The notes below the pieces were generated by a model. That model saw only the letters and a list, made by a program, of their open reading frames with translations, was not told where the DNA came from and searched no databases. The translations under genes and the position numbers were made by a program. 64,000 nt of DNA from JBBROS01 sp963792675 (lineage in GTDB: Bacteria > Pseudomonadota > Alphaproteobacteria > Acetobacterales > Acetobacteraceae), in assembly GCA_963792675.1 (NCBI GenBank), contig CAWBWT010000002.1, forward strand, positions 1,922,001 through 1,986,000, given 5' to 3'. This document shows positions 19,613 to 29,413 of the stretch, one piece after another. Within the stretch, counting starts at the first letter, position 1. Every line of letters begins with the position of its first letter.

Positions 19613-20668
19613 CTACTGCGCCCCGCCCGTGCCGAGGTTCTTGTCGAAGAAGGCGGCGATCTCGGTCATGGCGTCCTTCACCTCCGGGATACGGTCGTCG
19701 CGGTAGAACTGCGCATGCGACTGGCCTTCGAACACCTGCAGCCGCGTTTCCACTCCGGCTTGGCGCAGCTTCTGGTTCACCCGCACGGTGTTGCTCAGCA
19801 GCAGGTCGCGGGTGCCGGACGTCAGGATGGTGGGCGGGAAGCCGGACAGGTCGCCATAGACCGGAGACAGGAGCGGGTCGTGGAAATCGTGGCCGTTGGC
19901 GTAGAACCGGGTTGCGGCGTCGCAGAACCCGTCCGGCGAGACCAGCACGTTGTCGACCATGGCGTTGGTTTGGAACGTGTCGCCGACCTTGGTGACGTCC
20001 GACATCGGCGTGCCCGGGGCGATGGCGCCCGGCATCGGCAAGTGCTCGGCTTTGGCGCGCAGCATCATCTCGAGCGTGAGCGCGCCGCCGGCGGAGCTGC
20101 CGAACACGGCGACGTTCTTGGGGTCGGTCTGCTTGATCGCCGCCTTGTAGACGGTCATCCCGTCGTCGAGTGCCGCCGGGAAGTAGGCCTCGGGCGGCAT
20201 CCGGTAATCTACCGCGATGACCTTCATGCGGGCGAAGCCGGCCACCAGCATCGCCTCCGGCAGCGCCGCCTCGCGCGGGTTCAGCACGTAGCAGCCGCCG
20301 TGGACATGGACGGCGAGCCGGTCGCGGTTGCGCGCCGGCATGTCGGTGGGCGTGATGGTGTAGACGCGGACGCCATCGATGGTGCCGGGCTCGACCTTGA
20401 CCCGCAGGCGCTCGGCCATGGCGGGGATGGTGGGCGCGACCGCGGTGGCGATGCTGTCCGAATACTGCTTCCAACCTTCGGGCGTGGTGGGCGGCTTGTC
20501 CCAATTGGTGCGCAGCGGCTGGGCGATGATTGCCTGCATCTCGGGGCTGACGTCGGACGGCACGGGCAGCGTCTTGGCCGGTGCCTCGCGCGGGGCGAGC
20601 GTCTGAGCCTGCACGGCCGATGCGAGAAGGAGCGTCGTCATGACGGCGGCGGCAAGGGGGCGTGACAT
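19613..20668 (-). CDS. exported alpha/beta hydrolase (esterase/lipase, HSL-like)
   Basis: A 351-residue protein starting at the ATG at 20668, preceded by GGAGG with a six-base gap. A signal peptide ends near AVQAQ. Motifs: oxyanion-hole HVHGGCYVLNP, nucleophile GSSAGGALTLEM, acid SGTRDLLLSN and catalytic His in GQSHAQFYRD, the order of hormone-sensitive-lipase-type esterases. Substrate unknown; periplasmic or secreted. The open frame extends upstream into the DUF3857 gene only because the latter's own stop is displaced by frameshifts, so they are separate genes. Confidence 0.88.
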   Translation of the reverse strand: MSRPLAAAVMTTLLLASAVQAQTLAPREAPAKTLPVPSDVSPEMQAIIAQPLRTNWDKPPTTPEGWKQYSDSIATAVAPTIPAMAERLRVKVEPGTIDGVRVYTITPTDMPARNRDRLAVHVHGGCYVLNPREAALPEAMLVAGFARMKVIAVDYRMPPEAYFPAALDDGMTVYKAAIKQTDPKNVAVFGSSAGGALTLEMMLRAKAEHLPMPGAIAPGTPMSDVTKVGDTFQTNAMVDNVLVSPDGFCDAATRFYANGHDFHDPLLSPVYGDLSGFPPTILTSGTRDLLLSNTVRVNQKLRQAGVETRLQVFEGQSHAQFYRDDRIPEVKDAMTEIAAFFDKNLGTGGAQ

Positions 20669-20781
20669 GGGCGTCCTCCGTGTTTTTCCGGAGGCTGCCA
20701 CGGGGTTTTTCGAGCAGCAACAGCAAGGGGTGAAGGGGATGACCATCCTCTTCCGGGTCAAGGGCAGCCCCCTTGCCTTGC

Positions 20782-22657
20782 TTACTCCACCGTTTCCAGC
20801 GTGATCCGTGCATCGAGGTCGCGCCGGATCAGCGCCAACGCCTGATGCGGCTGCCTCGCGCAGCGCGCCGGTGCAGAGCGGCGCATCGATGGCGGACGAA
20901 AAGCGCCGGCGGACATGCAGGGTGCCGCCTCCAGCGTCCAGTTGCTGCGGTAGCTGAACGCGACATTCTCGATCAAGCGCGGCCGCGGCAGCGCCAACGG
21001 GCGCCAGCCCGGCGGTAGGCCGAGCGACAGGTGTTCCTCCTGCGTGCCGGCGTAGCAGGGCGTCGGTTCGGAGGCCGGCAGGTCGCGGACGTAAAGCGGG
21101 CCCGAGCAGGCCATCGCCGGGCCGGGCCAGCACGCGCAGGCCGGTCGGCAGCACGAAGCTGTCGCCGTCGAGCCAGTCGGGCTGCGGCGCGAGCTCGAAA
21201 CGCCCGGTCAGGCTGGCGTCGCCGCCCGGCTCGCGCGGCGAGGCCAGGTCGAAGGTGCCGGAGCCCTGCTGGCCCCAGTTCCGCAATTGCGCGACGACGG
21301 CCCGCTCGCTGCCGGAGGCCTGGGCCTGGCGGCGGGCGGCGCGCAGCTGGGTGATGAACGGGCCGGTCGCCGCGGTCGCGGTCGTCCCGGTGATCCGTCC
21401 GGTCGCGTCGAGCTGCATGGAAGTTTCCAGCCGCGCGGTCGCGATTCCGGGCTGCAGCGCGGGGGTAGTTTGCCGCACGCCGCCGTCGGCGGCGGCGTGC
21501 ACGACCGGCTTGCCATACTCGCCGAGCGGCAAGGTCCCGAACGGCGCGTCGGCGGTGGTATCGGCGTAGAGGTCCCACTCCGGCAAGTAGGTGATGGCGT
21601 GGTTGAACGCGGTGTAGGTGGGCGGTCCGCTGAGCGTGTAGCTCGCGCCCGTGTGGACCAGCACCGGGTTGGCAGCGATGCCGCGGGCGCGCAGCAGCGC
21701 CGTCAGTAGCACGGCCTGGTCCTTGCAGTCGCCGAACCGGTTGGCGAGCGTCTGCTCGGCGGGGTGCGGGTCATAGCCGCCGTTCACGACGTAAATCGCC
21801 ACCCATCGAATGTGGGCGCCGACCCATTCGTAGAGCAGGCGTGCCTCCTCGCGCCGGCCGGTGGCGGGCGCGGCGATCTCGTCGGCCAGCGCCTGGATGG
21901 CCGGGGTCACGGCCAGACGCGGCTCGACCATCGCGGCATAGGCGCGGCCGAACGCGGTCCAGTCCGGGAACATGGAGGCGAACATGCGCGGCGCCCGGTC
22001 GAGCCCGAGCAGGGCGGCGGCGTCCTGCAGCTTGGCCGGCGCCTGCCAGTGCCAGCGATATAGGCGGCGGCCGTCATCGAGTTCGGTTTCGGACGCGGTC
22101 GGGCCATGCGTCTCGGTCAGCAGCGCGAGGTCGGCCGGCGCGTCGATCTCGATGCTGGCGTCGTCCCACGGCAGCGCGGCGGTGAACAGGTTGGTGAAGG
22201 TGGCGTAGCCCGGGATCGGCGTCCGCAGCACCGTGTGCCGCCATGTCAGCACCAGCACGTCGCCGCCGGCGACCCCGGGGAACACGGCCACGACCTGCTT
22301 GCGGTCGGTGTACTCCGGAACGTTGGGAACGCCGGGTGCGGGCTGGGTGCGCACCGCGCCGGGCGGGATCGGCAGGCGGGTGCCGTCGGGCTTGGCGGTG
22401 TAGCCCTCGACCAGCTCCATCGTGTCCATGCCGTCGGTGAACCCGCCGACCTGCTGCGCCTCGCGCTGCGCCGCGGCGTCGTTGTCGACGGCGATCTCGA
22501 CGTGGATGGTGGACACGCTGCTGCCGTCGCGTTCGAGGGTGGTGTGGCTGGCATATTGGCGCAGGCGGACGGGCTGGTCGGCGGCGGCCGCGGGGAGGCT
22601 GGCGGCGAACAAGGCGGTGGCGATTGACGCGACGGCGATCAGTCCCAGGCGACGCAT
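20782..22657 (-). CDS. DUF3857 / transglutaminase-like exported protein (frameshifted as written)
   Basis: The start ATG at 22657 gives a signal peptide (MRRLGLIAVASIATALFAASLPAAAAD). A DUF3857 domain spans about 30-220 and a transglutaminase-like core about 255-370: FGDCKDQAVLLTALLRARGI holds the catalytic Cys, with FNHAITYLPEWDLYADTT the His and Asp. The C-terminal domain reads correctly only by switching frames about three times between 20790 and 21130, ending ALALIRRDLDARITLETVE at 20782. Function unknown; family members are envelope proteins. The indels begin a dense error block that continues through the neighbouring regulators. Confidence 0.8.
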
Positions 22658-22748
22658 CGTGCCTCGTTCGGTTCAACTGATCGTGAGTTTAGCCTTGCCG
22701 CCGACCGGCCGTCATACAGGAAATGTCAGCGGGGTTCAGGATTTTCCA

Positions 22749-24073
22749 TCACGTCGGCAGCCGCATCCGGGCGCGCAGGCCGCCCATCGGGCTGTCCTCC
22801 AGCATGATCTCGCCGCCATGGGCGCGGACGATGTCGCGGGCGATGGTCAGCCCGAGGCCGGTGCCGCCGCCGGCGCCGCTCTCGAACGGGCGGAACACGC
22901 TCTCGCGGCGGTCGGGCGTGATGCCCGGCCCGTCGTCGTCGACGGTCAGCTGCACCGCGCGGTCGAGCCGTTCGGCGGCGAGGCGGATGCGCCGGGCGTG
23001 GCGCCGGGCGTTGTCCACCAGGTTGGTGAGCGCCCGGCGGGCGGCGTCGGGGCGCAGGTTGACGACGAGCCCGGCCGGTGCGTCCAGCGTCACGTCGGCG
23101 CCGGCGCGGCGGGCGCCGGACGGCGACGTCCTCCAGCATGGCGGCGAGGTCGACCGGCTGCGCCTGCTCGGCGCCCTCGCCGCGCGCGAAGGCGAGGTAG
23201 CCGCCGATCATGCGCTCCATCTCGGCGACGTCGGCCGGTCATGTCGGCGATGTCGTCGCGCAGCTCGGGCGTCGCGCGGCAGCACGGCGAGCGCCAGGCG
23301 CAGCCGGGTCAGCGGCGTGCGCAGGTCGTGCGAGACGCCGGCCAGCATCTCGGTGCGCTGCGCCAGGAAGCGCAGGATGCGGGCCTGCATGCGGTTGAAC
23401 GCGGCGGCGGCCTGGCGGACCTCGGTGGCGCCTTCCGGCTCGGATCGGCTCGCGGTCGCGGCCCATGCCGAACGCTTCCGCCGCCGTCGGCCAGGCGGCG
23501 GATGGCGCGGACCTGGTTGCGCAGGAACAGCGCCGCGATGCCGAACAGCAGCAGCGCCGTGCCGACCACCCAGATGACGAAGATATAGATGGTGCTGGCG
23601 TAGAGCCGCTTGCGCGGCGCCTCGAGCTCGAGCACGCCGTCGGGCAGCTGGACGCGGACGAGGACGTGCGCGGGTCCGACGCCCAGTCCATGACGAAGGG
23701 GCGGCCGACCTTCGGCCTGCAGCGCGGCGGCCAGGTCGTCGTCCATCGGGCCGAGCTGGTTCACGTGGCGTGTCGGGCGGCAGCGGGCGCCCGGGGATGA
23801 AGGCGCATCGGCATCTCGAACTGCAGCCAGGCGCTGCGCAGGATGCCGGTCGCTGGTCGCCGGGGTAGCGGTGCAGCAGGTCGATGGTCTGCGCGATCTC
23901 GCCGGCGATGGCGGCCGACGAGGCGGCGGGAGATCGAGGTCGAGATGGACGCCATAGAAGATAGGTGAAGGCGACCGCCTGCAGGGCGACCAGCGGGACC
24001 AGCACGATCAGCAGGCTGCGGCCGAGCAGGCCGCGCGGCAGCATGCGCTTGATGCGGCCGGACGCAGGCTCAT
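22749..24073 (-). CDS. sensor histidine kinase, EnvZ-like (multiply frameshifted as written)
   Basis: A two-component sensor. The N-terminal helix LLIVLVPLVALQAVAFTYLL is at about 23975-24035, a periplasmic loop and second helix follow (IFVIWVVGTALLLFG), then HAMP, the phosphoacceptor region AGVSHDLRTPLTRLRLAL, and an ATPase domain: LVDNARRHA (N box), VDDDGPGI (G1) and GTGLGLTIARDIV (G2), ending at 22749. These pieces lie in different frames; at least five single-base shifts are needed. The reconstructed start ATG at 24073 overlaps the response-regulator stop, the normal order for an ompR-envZ pair. It probably senses an envelope or osmotic signal. Confidence 0.82.
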
Positions 24074-24795
24074 ATGCCCGGGCTTCAGCACGTAGCCGCG
24101 GCCGCGCACGGTGTGCAGGAAGCGGGGCTCGCGCGGGTCGGCCTCGATCTTGCGGCGGAGCCGCGTGACCTGGACGTCGATGGCGCGCTCGCCGGCCTCG
24201 TCCATCTGCAGCGTCTCGACGATGGCCTCGCGGGAGAGCACCTCGCCGGGCTTGCGGGCCAGGGCCTGCAGCAGGGCGCCTCGCCGCCGGTCAGGTGGAC
24301 GACGGCGCCCTGGCCGCGTCCTGCAGCTCGGCGCGGTCGACGTCGAAGCTCGAGCGGGCCGAGGCGGAGCGGCCGCCGGCGGCTCGGGCGCGGCCGGCAC
24401 CGGCGCCGGCGGCGGAGCATGGCGCGCAGCCGCAGCACCAGCTCGTACGGCTCGAACGGCTTGCCGAGGTAGTCGTCCGCGCCGGACTCGAACCCGGCGA
24501 TGCGGTCCTCCGGCGCGCCGCGGGCGGTCAGCAGCAGGACCGGCAGATCCTGGCGCTCGCGGCGCAGCGCGGCGGTGAGGTCGAGGCCGGTCTCGCCCGG
24601 CATCATCACGTCGAGCACCAGCAGCGTCGGGCTGCATGAAGCGCAGCTTGTCGCGCGCCTCGGCGGCATGGGCGGCGACGGTGACGCGGAAGCCCTGCTC
24701 GGCGAGGTAGCGCGACAGCAAGCGCGCGCAGCCGGGCGTCGTCGTCGACGACCAGCACATGGGCGTCGCGCGGCGTCGGTCGCGGCGGCGCTCAT
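24070..24795 (-). CDS. OmpR-family response regulator (frameshifted as written)
   Basis: The ATG at 24795 (MSAAATD) leads into a receiver domain whose parts are in different frames: LLSRYLAEQGFRVTVAAHA, LLVLDVMMPGETGLDLTAAL (phosphoacceptor Asp), VLLLTARG and GADDYLGKPFEPYELV (Lys). The C-terminal winged helix is LARKPGEVLSREAIVETLQ, RAIDVQVTRLRRKIEADP and LHTVRGRGYVL. About four single-base shifts are needed. With the frames corrected the stop overlaps the histidine-kinase start (ATGA). It is co-transcribed with the MarR gene upstream and the sensor downstream. Confidence 0.84.
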
Positions 24796-25318
24796 GTCGG
24801 CGTGGTCTTGTCGAGCACCGCGCGGGCGCGCCTGGTCCATGATGGCGCGCATGACGCGGCGGAAGCCGTCCACCGCCGGGCCGCCGGCCTCGCGGTAGGC
24901 GGCGGCGAGCCGCTCGCGCTGGCGCTCGAACAGCCGCCGCTCGAGCGCCCGGCCGGCCTCGGTCAGGGTCAGCAGCCGCTGCCGGCGGTCGCGCGGCCGC
25001 GGCGCCTGCGACACGAGGCCCTGTTCGACCAGGGTGGTCAGCACCCGGGCGAGGCTCTGCTTGGTGATGCGCAGGATGGCGAGCAGGTCGCCGACGGTGA
25101 TGCCGGGCTGACGGCCGATGAAGTGGATGGCGCGATGATGGGCGCGGCCGAGGCCGAGCTCTTCGAGGATGACGTCGGCGGCGGCGGTGAAGTCGCGGTA
25201 GGCGAAGAACAGCAGGTCCTGCGCGTGGCGCATCTGCTCCTCGCGCAGGAACAGGTGACTCGGCGCCGGCTTGGCTTGCTTCTGCTCGGGCGGGTCGCGC
25301 GACGGTGGCCGACGGCAC
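24792..25318 (-). CDS. MarR-family transcriptional regulator (frameshifted as written)
   Basis: Winged-helix regulator: LFLREEQMRHAQDLLFFAYRDFTAAADVILEELGLGRAHHR, then GRQPGITVGDLLAILRITKQSLARVLTTLVEQGLV (recognition helix) and the wing RPRDRRQRLLTLTEAG. The most likely start is the GTG at 25318 (VPSATV), which needs one frameshift near 25295; another near 24825 gives a C terminus RAVLDKTTPT with a stop overlapping the response-regulator ATG. First gene of the marR-ompR-envZ-like operon and divergent from ilvE with a 113-base gap, so it may regulate itself and ilvE. Confidence 0.8.
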
Positions 25319-25360
25319 TTTTGTGCATGGCTGGGTTTCCGGCGCCTTAGGGCAGCGTTG

Positions 25361-25388
25361 TTGACGTAATTCGATGGTCGATTATAGC
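25361..25388 (+). promoter_or_regulatory. candidate promoter of ilvE with an internal palindrome
   Basis: TTGACG (25361-25366) and TATAGC (25383-25388) are separated by 16 bases, resembling a sigma-70 promoter 44 bases before the ilvE start. The spacer holds the short inverted repeat TCGATGGTCGA, a possible operator for the divergent MarR regulator. This is sequence resemblance only. Confidence 0.4.
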
Positions 25389-25431
25389 GTCGGCCTCGGT
25401 AAAAGCAACAATAATTTCGTGGAGAGCGACG

Positions 25432-26335
25432 ATGGCGCTCATTCCTTTCGACGACCGCGACGGCATGATCTGGATGGACGGCGCCATGGTCCCGTGGCGG
25501 GATGCCAAGCTGCACGTGTTGTCGCATGGTCTGCACTATGCCAGCGGCGTATTCGAGGGCGAGAGATCATATGGCGGCAACATCTTCAAGCTGCGCGAGC
25601 ACACGAAGCGGCTGATCAGCTCGGCGGCGCATCCTTGGCTTCGAGATCCCGTACAGCGCCGACGAGATCGACGCGGCGTGCCAGGCGGTGCTGGCGGCGA
25701 ACGGCTTGTCCGACGGCTATGTGCGGCCGATCGCGTGGCGCGGCGCCGAGCAGCTCAGCGTGTCGGCGCAGCAGACCAAGATCCACCTGGCGATCGCCTG
25801 CTGGGCGTGGCCGAACCTGTTCGGGGCCGACCGGATGAAGGGCGTGCGCCTGGGCATGGCGCCGTGGAAGCGGCCGCATCCGGAAACCGCGCCGACGGCG
25901 AGCAAGGCGGCCGGACTGTACATGATCGGGACGCTGTCGAAGCACGCGGCCGAAGCCGCCGGGTTCGACGACGCGCTGATGCTGGACTGGCGCGGCTTGG
26001 TGTCGGAGGCGACCGGCGCCAACATCTTCCTGGTGATCGACGGGGCGGTGCATACGCCGGTGCCGGATTGCTTCCTCGACGGCATCACCCGGCGGACGGT
26101 GATGGCGATCGCGCGCAAACACCAGATGCAGGTGGTCGAGCGGCACATCCCGTTCGAGGACCTGGACCGCGCGAGCGAGGTGTTCCTGGCCGGCACAGCG
26201 GCCGAGGTGACGCCCGTGCGCGAGATCGACGGGCGCCATTACACGCCCGGGGCGGTCACCGCGACGTTGCTATCGGATTACGAGGCGGTGGTGCGGCTGT
26301 CGCCCGAGGACGTCGTCCGCCGTTTGGCTGCGTAG
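25432..26335 (+). CDS. ilvE: branched-chain amino acid aminotransferase (one frameshift as written)
   Basis: A PLP class IV aminotransferase, about 300 aa, that interconverts Leu/Ile/Val and their keto acids. The ATG at 25432 follows GGAGAG (25421-25426). N-terminal half: GLHYASGVFEGERSYGGNIFKLREHTKRLI. Near 25632 a one-base shift is needed to continue as GFEIPYSADEIDAACQAVL, then YVRPIAWRGAEQLSV, the PLP Lys region SKAAGLYMIGTLSKHAA, and SEATGANIFLVIDG. The C terminus has CFLDGITRRTVMAIA and the stop at 26335. Because the enzyme is central to amino acid synthesis and everything else is conserved, I infer an inserted base. Confidence 0.88.
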
Positions 26336-26353
26336 CGGCGCGGAGCAGCGAAT

Positions 26354-26384
26354 CGGTGCCGGCCGCATTTGGCCGGCACCGTTT
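26354..26384 (+). terminator. rho-independent terminator after ilvE
   Basis: Perfect 11-bp stem (CGGTGCCGGCC / GGCCGGCACCG) with loop GCATTT, followed by TTT on the plus strand, 19 bases beyond the ilvE stop. Confidence 0.7.
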
Positions 26385-26393
26385 CCGTTCAGG

Positions 26394-26738
26394 TCAGTTG
26401 ACCTTGACGGCCGACTTGGCCGCCGGCGCCGGGGTGGCGGGCGCGGCCATCGTCTGAACCGGCGCAGCCGCGGGACGCGCCGTCTCGGCGCCCGGCGTTG
26501 CGGTGCCGACCGCGCCGGGGGTCGCGACCGCGGGGCTGGCGACCGTTGTGCTGGCGGCGGCCTTGTGGACGGCGTGCTTCGGGGCATGCCGGATCACCGG
26601 GCGGACGTGCCCCATGCTCTGGGTGGCGCCTTGGGTCGTGCCCTGGGTCGTCCCCTGGGTCGTGCCCTGGGCCATCGCCGGCAGGGCGAGCGAGGACAGC
26701 AGCGCGGCGGCGAGCGTCAGGCTGGACAGCTTGGACAT
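26394..26738 (-). CDS. small exported Ala/Thr/Pro-rich protein
   Basis: A 114-residue protein. The ATG at 26738 has AGGAA upstream at a suitable distance. A clear signal peptide (MSKLSSLTLAAALLSSLALPAMAQ) precedes four tetrapeptide units (GTTQ three times, then GATQ), then a His-rich stretch (GHVRPVIRHAPKHAVHK) and an Ala/Thr/Pro low-complexity tail ending in KSAVKVN. No domain is recognised. The His cluster could bind metal, which is speculation. Confidence 0.65.
   Translation of the reverse strand: MSKLSSLTLAAALLSSLALPAMAQGTTQGTTQGTTQGATQSMGHVRPVIRHAPKHAVHKAAASTTVASPAVATPGAVGTATPGAETARPAAAPVQTMAAPATPAPAAKSAVKVN
26619..26666. repeat. four tandem 12-bp units inside a coding region
   Basis: CTGGGTCGTGCC-type units, one per 12 bases, encode the GTTQ/GATQ repeats of the small exported protein on the minus strand. 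The unit length keeps the frame, so copy number could vary without breaking the gene. Confidence 0.8.
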
Positions 26739-26973
26739 GATATTGGGTTCCTGGCAGGCCGGCGTCATTGCCGGTCCTGGCAATCAAGCGCCGGCGTCGC
26801 GGCCCCGCCGGGGCGAGACCGTGGCTCGACGGTGGCATTTCGCGAGCAACCAAGGCGGCCGCCGTAGTTTGTCTGCATTAAACGGTGTGACTGTTGCTGA
26901 GACAGGTGTCGCCGTGGCAGAACGTTGCCAACAAACCGGTCTTAAGCGGTTTTTCGGGGAGGCCACGGCAACT

Positions 26974-27336
26974 ATGAGCTCCAACACGGCGACAATCGCC
27001 GCCTTCGACACCAGGCTCGGTTCCGGCATGAGCGGCGCGGATCAGCAGGCGATCGTGCGCGATCAGAAGTTCCAGGAGCTGGTCAAGAAACGGAACAGTC
27101 TAGCGATCGGGCTGTCGGTCGTGACCTTGGCGATTTATCTCGGTTTCATTTTCCTGGTGGCGTTCGACAAGCCGCTGCTGGCGACAAAGGTCGGTGGCGG
27201 GACCACCTCGCTCGGCATCGTGCTCGGGCTCGTGGTCATTGTCTGCGCGTTCCTGCTGACCGCGGTCTACGTGGTGCGCGCGAACGGCCGGTTCGACGAG
27301 CTGACCGCGCAGCTGGTGCGGGAGTACAAGCGTTGA
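26974..27336 (+). CDS. DUF485 membrane protein, partner of acetate symporter
   Basis: A 120-residue protein starting at the ATG at 26974, with GGGGAGG at 26956-26962. DUF485 core: KFQELVKKRNSLAIGLSVVTLAIYLGFIFLVAFDKPLLATK, then a second helix LGIVLGLVVIVCAFLLTAVYV and NGRFDELTAQLVREYKR. DUF485 (YjcH-type) genes precede actP in many bacteria. The stop overlaps the actP TTG. Confidence 0.9.
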   Translation: MSSNTATIAAFDTRLGSGMSGADQQAIVRDQKFQELVKKRNSLAIGLSVVTLAIYLGFIFLVAFDKPLLATKVGGGTTSLGIVLGLVVIVCAFLLTAVYVVRANGRFDELTAQLVREYKR

Positions 27337-29027
27337 TCCGCGCGGCGGCGGCGGCTGCCGCCCTGCTGAGCATGGCCGGAGCGCCGGCAGCCTGGGCGGC
27401 GGACGCGATCAGCGGGCCGGTCGAGAAGCAGGCGCTGAACGTGACGGCGATCGTCATCTTCTTGGTGTTCGTGCTGCTGACTCTGTTCATCACCTACCGC
27501 GCCGCGAAGACGACCAAGTCGGCGTCGGACTTCTACGCTGCTGGCGGCGGCATCTCAGCCGGCCAGAACGGGCTGGCGATCGCCGGCGACTACATGTCGG
27601 CGGCATCCTTCCTCGGCATCTCCGGCTTGGTGTTCGCCAACGGCTTCGACGGGCTGATCTACTCGATCGGGTTCCTGGTCGGCTGGCCGCTGGTGCTGTT
27701 CCTGATCGCCGAACGCTTGCGCAACCTGGGCAAGTTCACCTTCGCCGACGTGGCGTCGTTCCGGCTGGACCAGACCTCGATCCGCATTTTGTCGGCGGTC
27801 GGCACGCTGACGGTGGTGTCGTTCTATCTGATCGCGCAGATGGTGGGCGCCGGCAAGCTGATCCAGCTGCTGTTCGGGCTGCCGTATGGCTACGCGGTCG
27901 GGATCGTCGGCGTGCTGATGATCGTCTACGTCGCGTTCGGCGGCATGAAGGCAACCACCTGGGTGCAAATCATCAAGGCCTGCCTGCTGTTGGGCGGCGC
28001 GTCGTTCATGGCGCTGATGGTGCTGATCAAGTTCGGCTTCAGCCCGGACGCGATGTTCGCGGCGGCGGTGCAAACCCATCCCAAGGGCGACTCCATCATG
28101 GCGCCCGGGGCGTTCGTGGCTGACCCGGTCTCGACGATCTCGCTCGGCTTGGCGCTGATCTTCGGCACGGCCGGGCTGCCGCACATCCTGATGCGCTTCT
28201 TCACCGTGTCCGACGCCAAGGCGGCGCGGAAGTCGGTGCTGTGGGCGACCGGGCTGATCGGTTACTTCTACGTGCTGACGTTCATCATCGGCTTCGGCGC
28301 CATCAGTTTCCTGATGAACGACCCGACCTACTACAAGGTCAAGCCAGACGGCACCTACAACAAGATCGCTGATCTCATCGGCGGCGCCGCCAACATGCCG
28401 GCGATCGACCTTGCCGAAGCGGTCGGCGGCAACGTGCTGTTCGGCTTCATCTCGGCCGTTGCCTTTGCGACCATCCTCGCGGTGGTTGCCGGGCTGACGC
28501 TCGCGGGGGCGTCGGCGGTCAGCCACGACCTCTACGCGTCGGTGATTGCCCGCGGGCGGGCCACCGAAGGGCGGGAAGTGCTGGTGTCGAAGATTTCGGC
28601 GGTGGCGATCGGGGTGGTCGCCATCCTGCTCGGCTACGTGTTCGAGAACCAGAACGTCGCCTTCATGGTCGGCCTCGCCTTCTCGGTGGCGGCAAGCTGC
28701 AACTTCCCGGTGTTGCTGATGTCGATCCTGTGGCGCGGCACCACGACGACGGGCGCGCTGGTGGGCGGCTTCCTCGGGCTGCTGTCGGCGGTGGCGATGA
28801 TCGTGCTGAGCAAGGCGGTGTGGGTCGACACGTTCCACATGGCCAAAACGGCGGCCTTCCCGTTCGACAACCCGGCGCTGTTCTCGGTGCCGATCGCGTT
28901 CCTCGGCATCTACTTTTTCTCAAAGTTCGACGCGTCGGTGCGTGGGCGGCGGGAGCAGTCGCTGTTCGAGCAGCAATACGTCCGCGCGGAAACCGGCATC
29001 GGCGCATCCACAGCCGAGGCGCACTGA
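27333..29027 (+). CDS. actP: cation:acetate symporter, sodium:solute symporter family
   Basis: A 564-residue inner-membrane transporter. The TTG at 27333 overlaps the DUF485 stop (TTGA), with GGGAG upstream. A cleavable-looking N terminus (SMAGAPAAWAAD) is typical of ActP. SSS-family segments: DFYAAGGGISAGQNGLAIAGDYMSAASFLGISG, and GTAGLPHILMRFFTVSDAKAARKSV, with about 13 helices. ActP takes up acetate and other short monocarboxylates. The gene pair suggests acetate or glycolate scavenging. Confidence 0.9.
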   Translation: MIRAAAAAAALLSMAGAPAAWAADAISGPVEKQALNVTAIVIFLVFVLLTLFITYRAAKTTKSASDFYAAGGGISAGQNGLAIAGDYMSAASFLGISGLVFANGFDGLIYSIGFLVGWPLVLFLIAERLRNLGKFTFADVASFRLDQTSIRILSAVGTLTVVSFYLIAQMVGAGKLIQLLFGLPYGYAVGIVGVLMIVYVAFGGMKATTWVQIIKACLLLGGASFMALMVLIKFGFSPDAMFAAAVQTHPKGDSIMAPGAFVADPVSTISLGLALIFGTAGLPHILMRFFTVSDAKAARKSVLWATGLIGYFYVLTFIIGFGAISFLMNDPTYYKVKPDGTYNKIADLIGGAANMPAIDLAEAVGGNVLFGFISAVAFATILAVVAGLTLAGASAVSHDLYASVIARGRATEGREVLVSKISAVAIGVVAILLGYVFENQNVAFMVGLAFSVAASCNFPVLLMSILWRGTTTTGALVGGFLGLLSAVAMIVLSKAVWVDTFHMAKTAAFPFDNPALFSVPIAFLGIYFFSKFDASVRGRREQSLFEQQYVRAETGIGASTAEAH

Positions 29028-29043
29028 TCCGGCGGTCACCGAA

Positions 29044-29073
29044 GTGATCCCCGGGGTTCGGTCCGGGGATCAC
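29044..29073. repeat. intergenic hairpin after actP
   Basis: Arms GTGATCCCCGG and CCGGGGATCAC with an eight-base loop, 17 bases after the actP stop. It resembles the first hairpin of the 5.77 kb cluster. It could act as a terminator, but only CTTT follows. Confidence 0.55.
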
Positions 29074-29115
29074 GCTTTAGGAACGGAAGAGACCGGCCGG
29101 ACGATGCGCTGATCG

Positions 29116-29331
29116 TCAGCGGCCGGCCCGGACGGAAGCCGTCACCGTGCTGGCCGGGTCGGTGGTGAAGCCCGGCGCCGCGAGCAGCAACCACATGACA
29201 AGCGCCGCCGTCACACTTCCCAGCACGAAGCCGGCGACCGCCCGGCTTCGCGTCGGGATGGCACCGAGCCATGCCGGCGGTTGGAGACGAAACGTGAACA
29301 CTCGGTCGCCGGCGTGTATGGCATAAGACAT
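29116..29331 (-). CDS. small single-helix membrane protein, unknown
   Basis: A 71-residue protein with GGGGAG eight bases before its ATG at 29331. One hydrophobic helix (AVAGFVLGSVTAALVMWLLLAAPG) at about 31-54. No family recognised; the good ribosome site supports translation. Confidence 0.5.
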   Translation of the reverse strand: MSYAIHAGDRVFTFRLQPPAWLGAIPTRSRAVAGFVLGSVTAALVMWLLLAAPGFTTDPASTVTASVRAGR

Positions 29332-29413
29332 TCCGTCGTCTCCCCATTAACCATTCGTTCGTCATTTGTTCTCGTAAGTGCCGACAAGTCAAGCAGTGGC
29401 GTCGGGTTCAGGT

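Noticed and set aside
19613..22657. Single 1014-residue protein combining DUF3857/transglutaminase with an esterase
   Set aside because: The esterase has its own signal peptide and a GGAGG site, and the DUF3857 C terminus continues in another frame to its own stop at 20782. The apparent fusion is produced by frameshifts.
26619..26666. The four 12-bp units as a CRISPR or minisatellite element
   Set aside because: They are in frame within a signal-peptide protein and encode simple tetrapeptide repeats.
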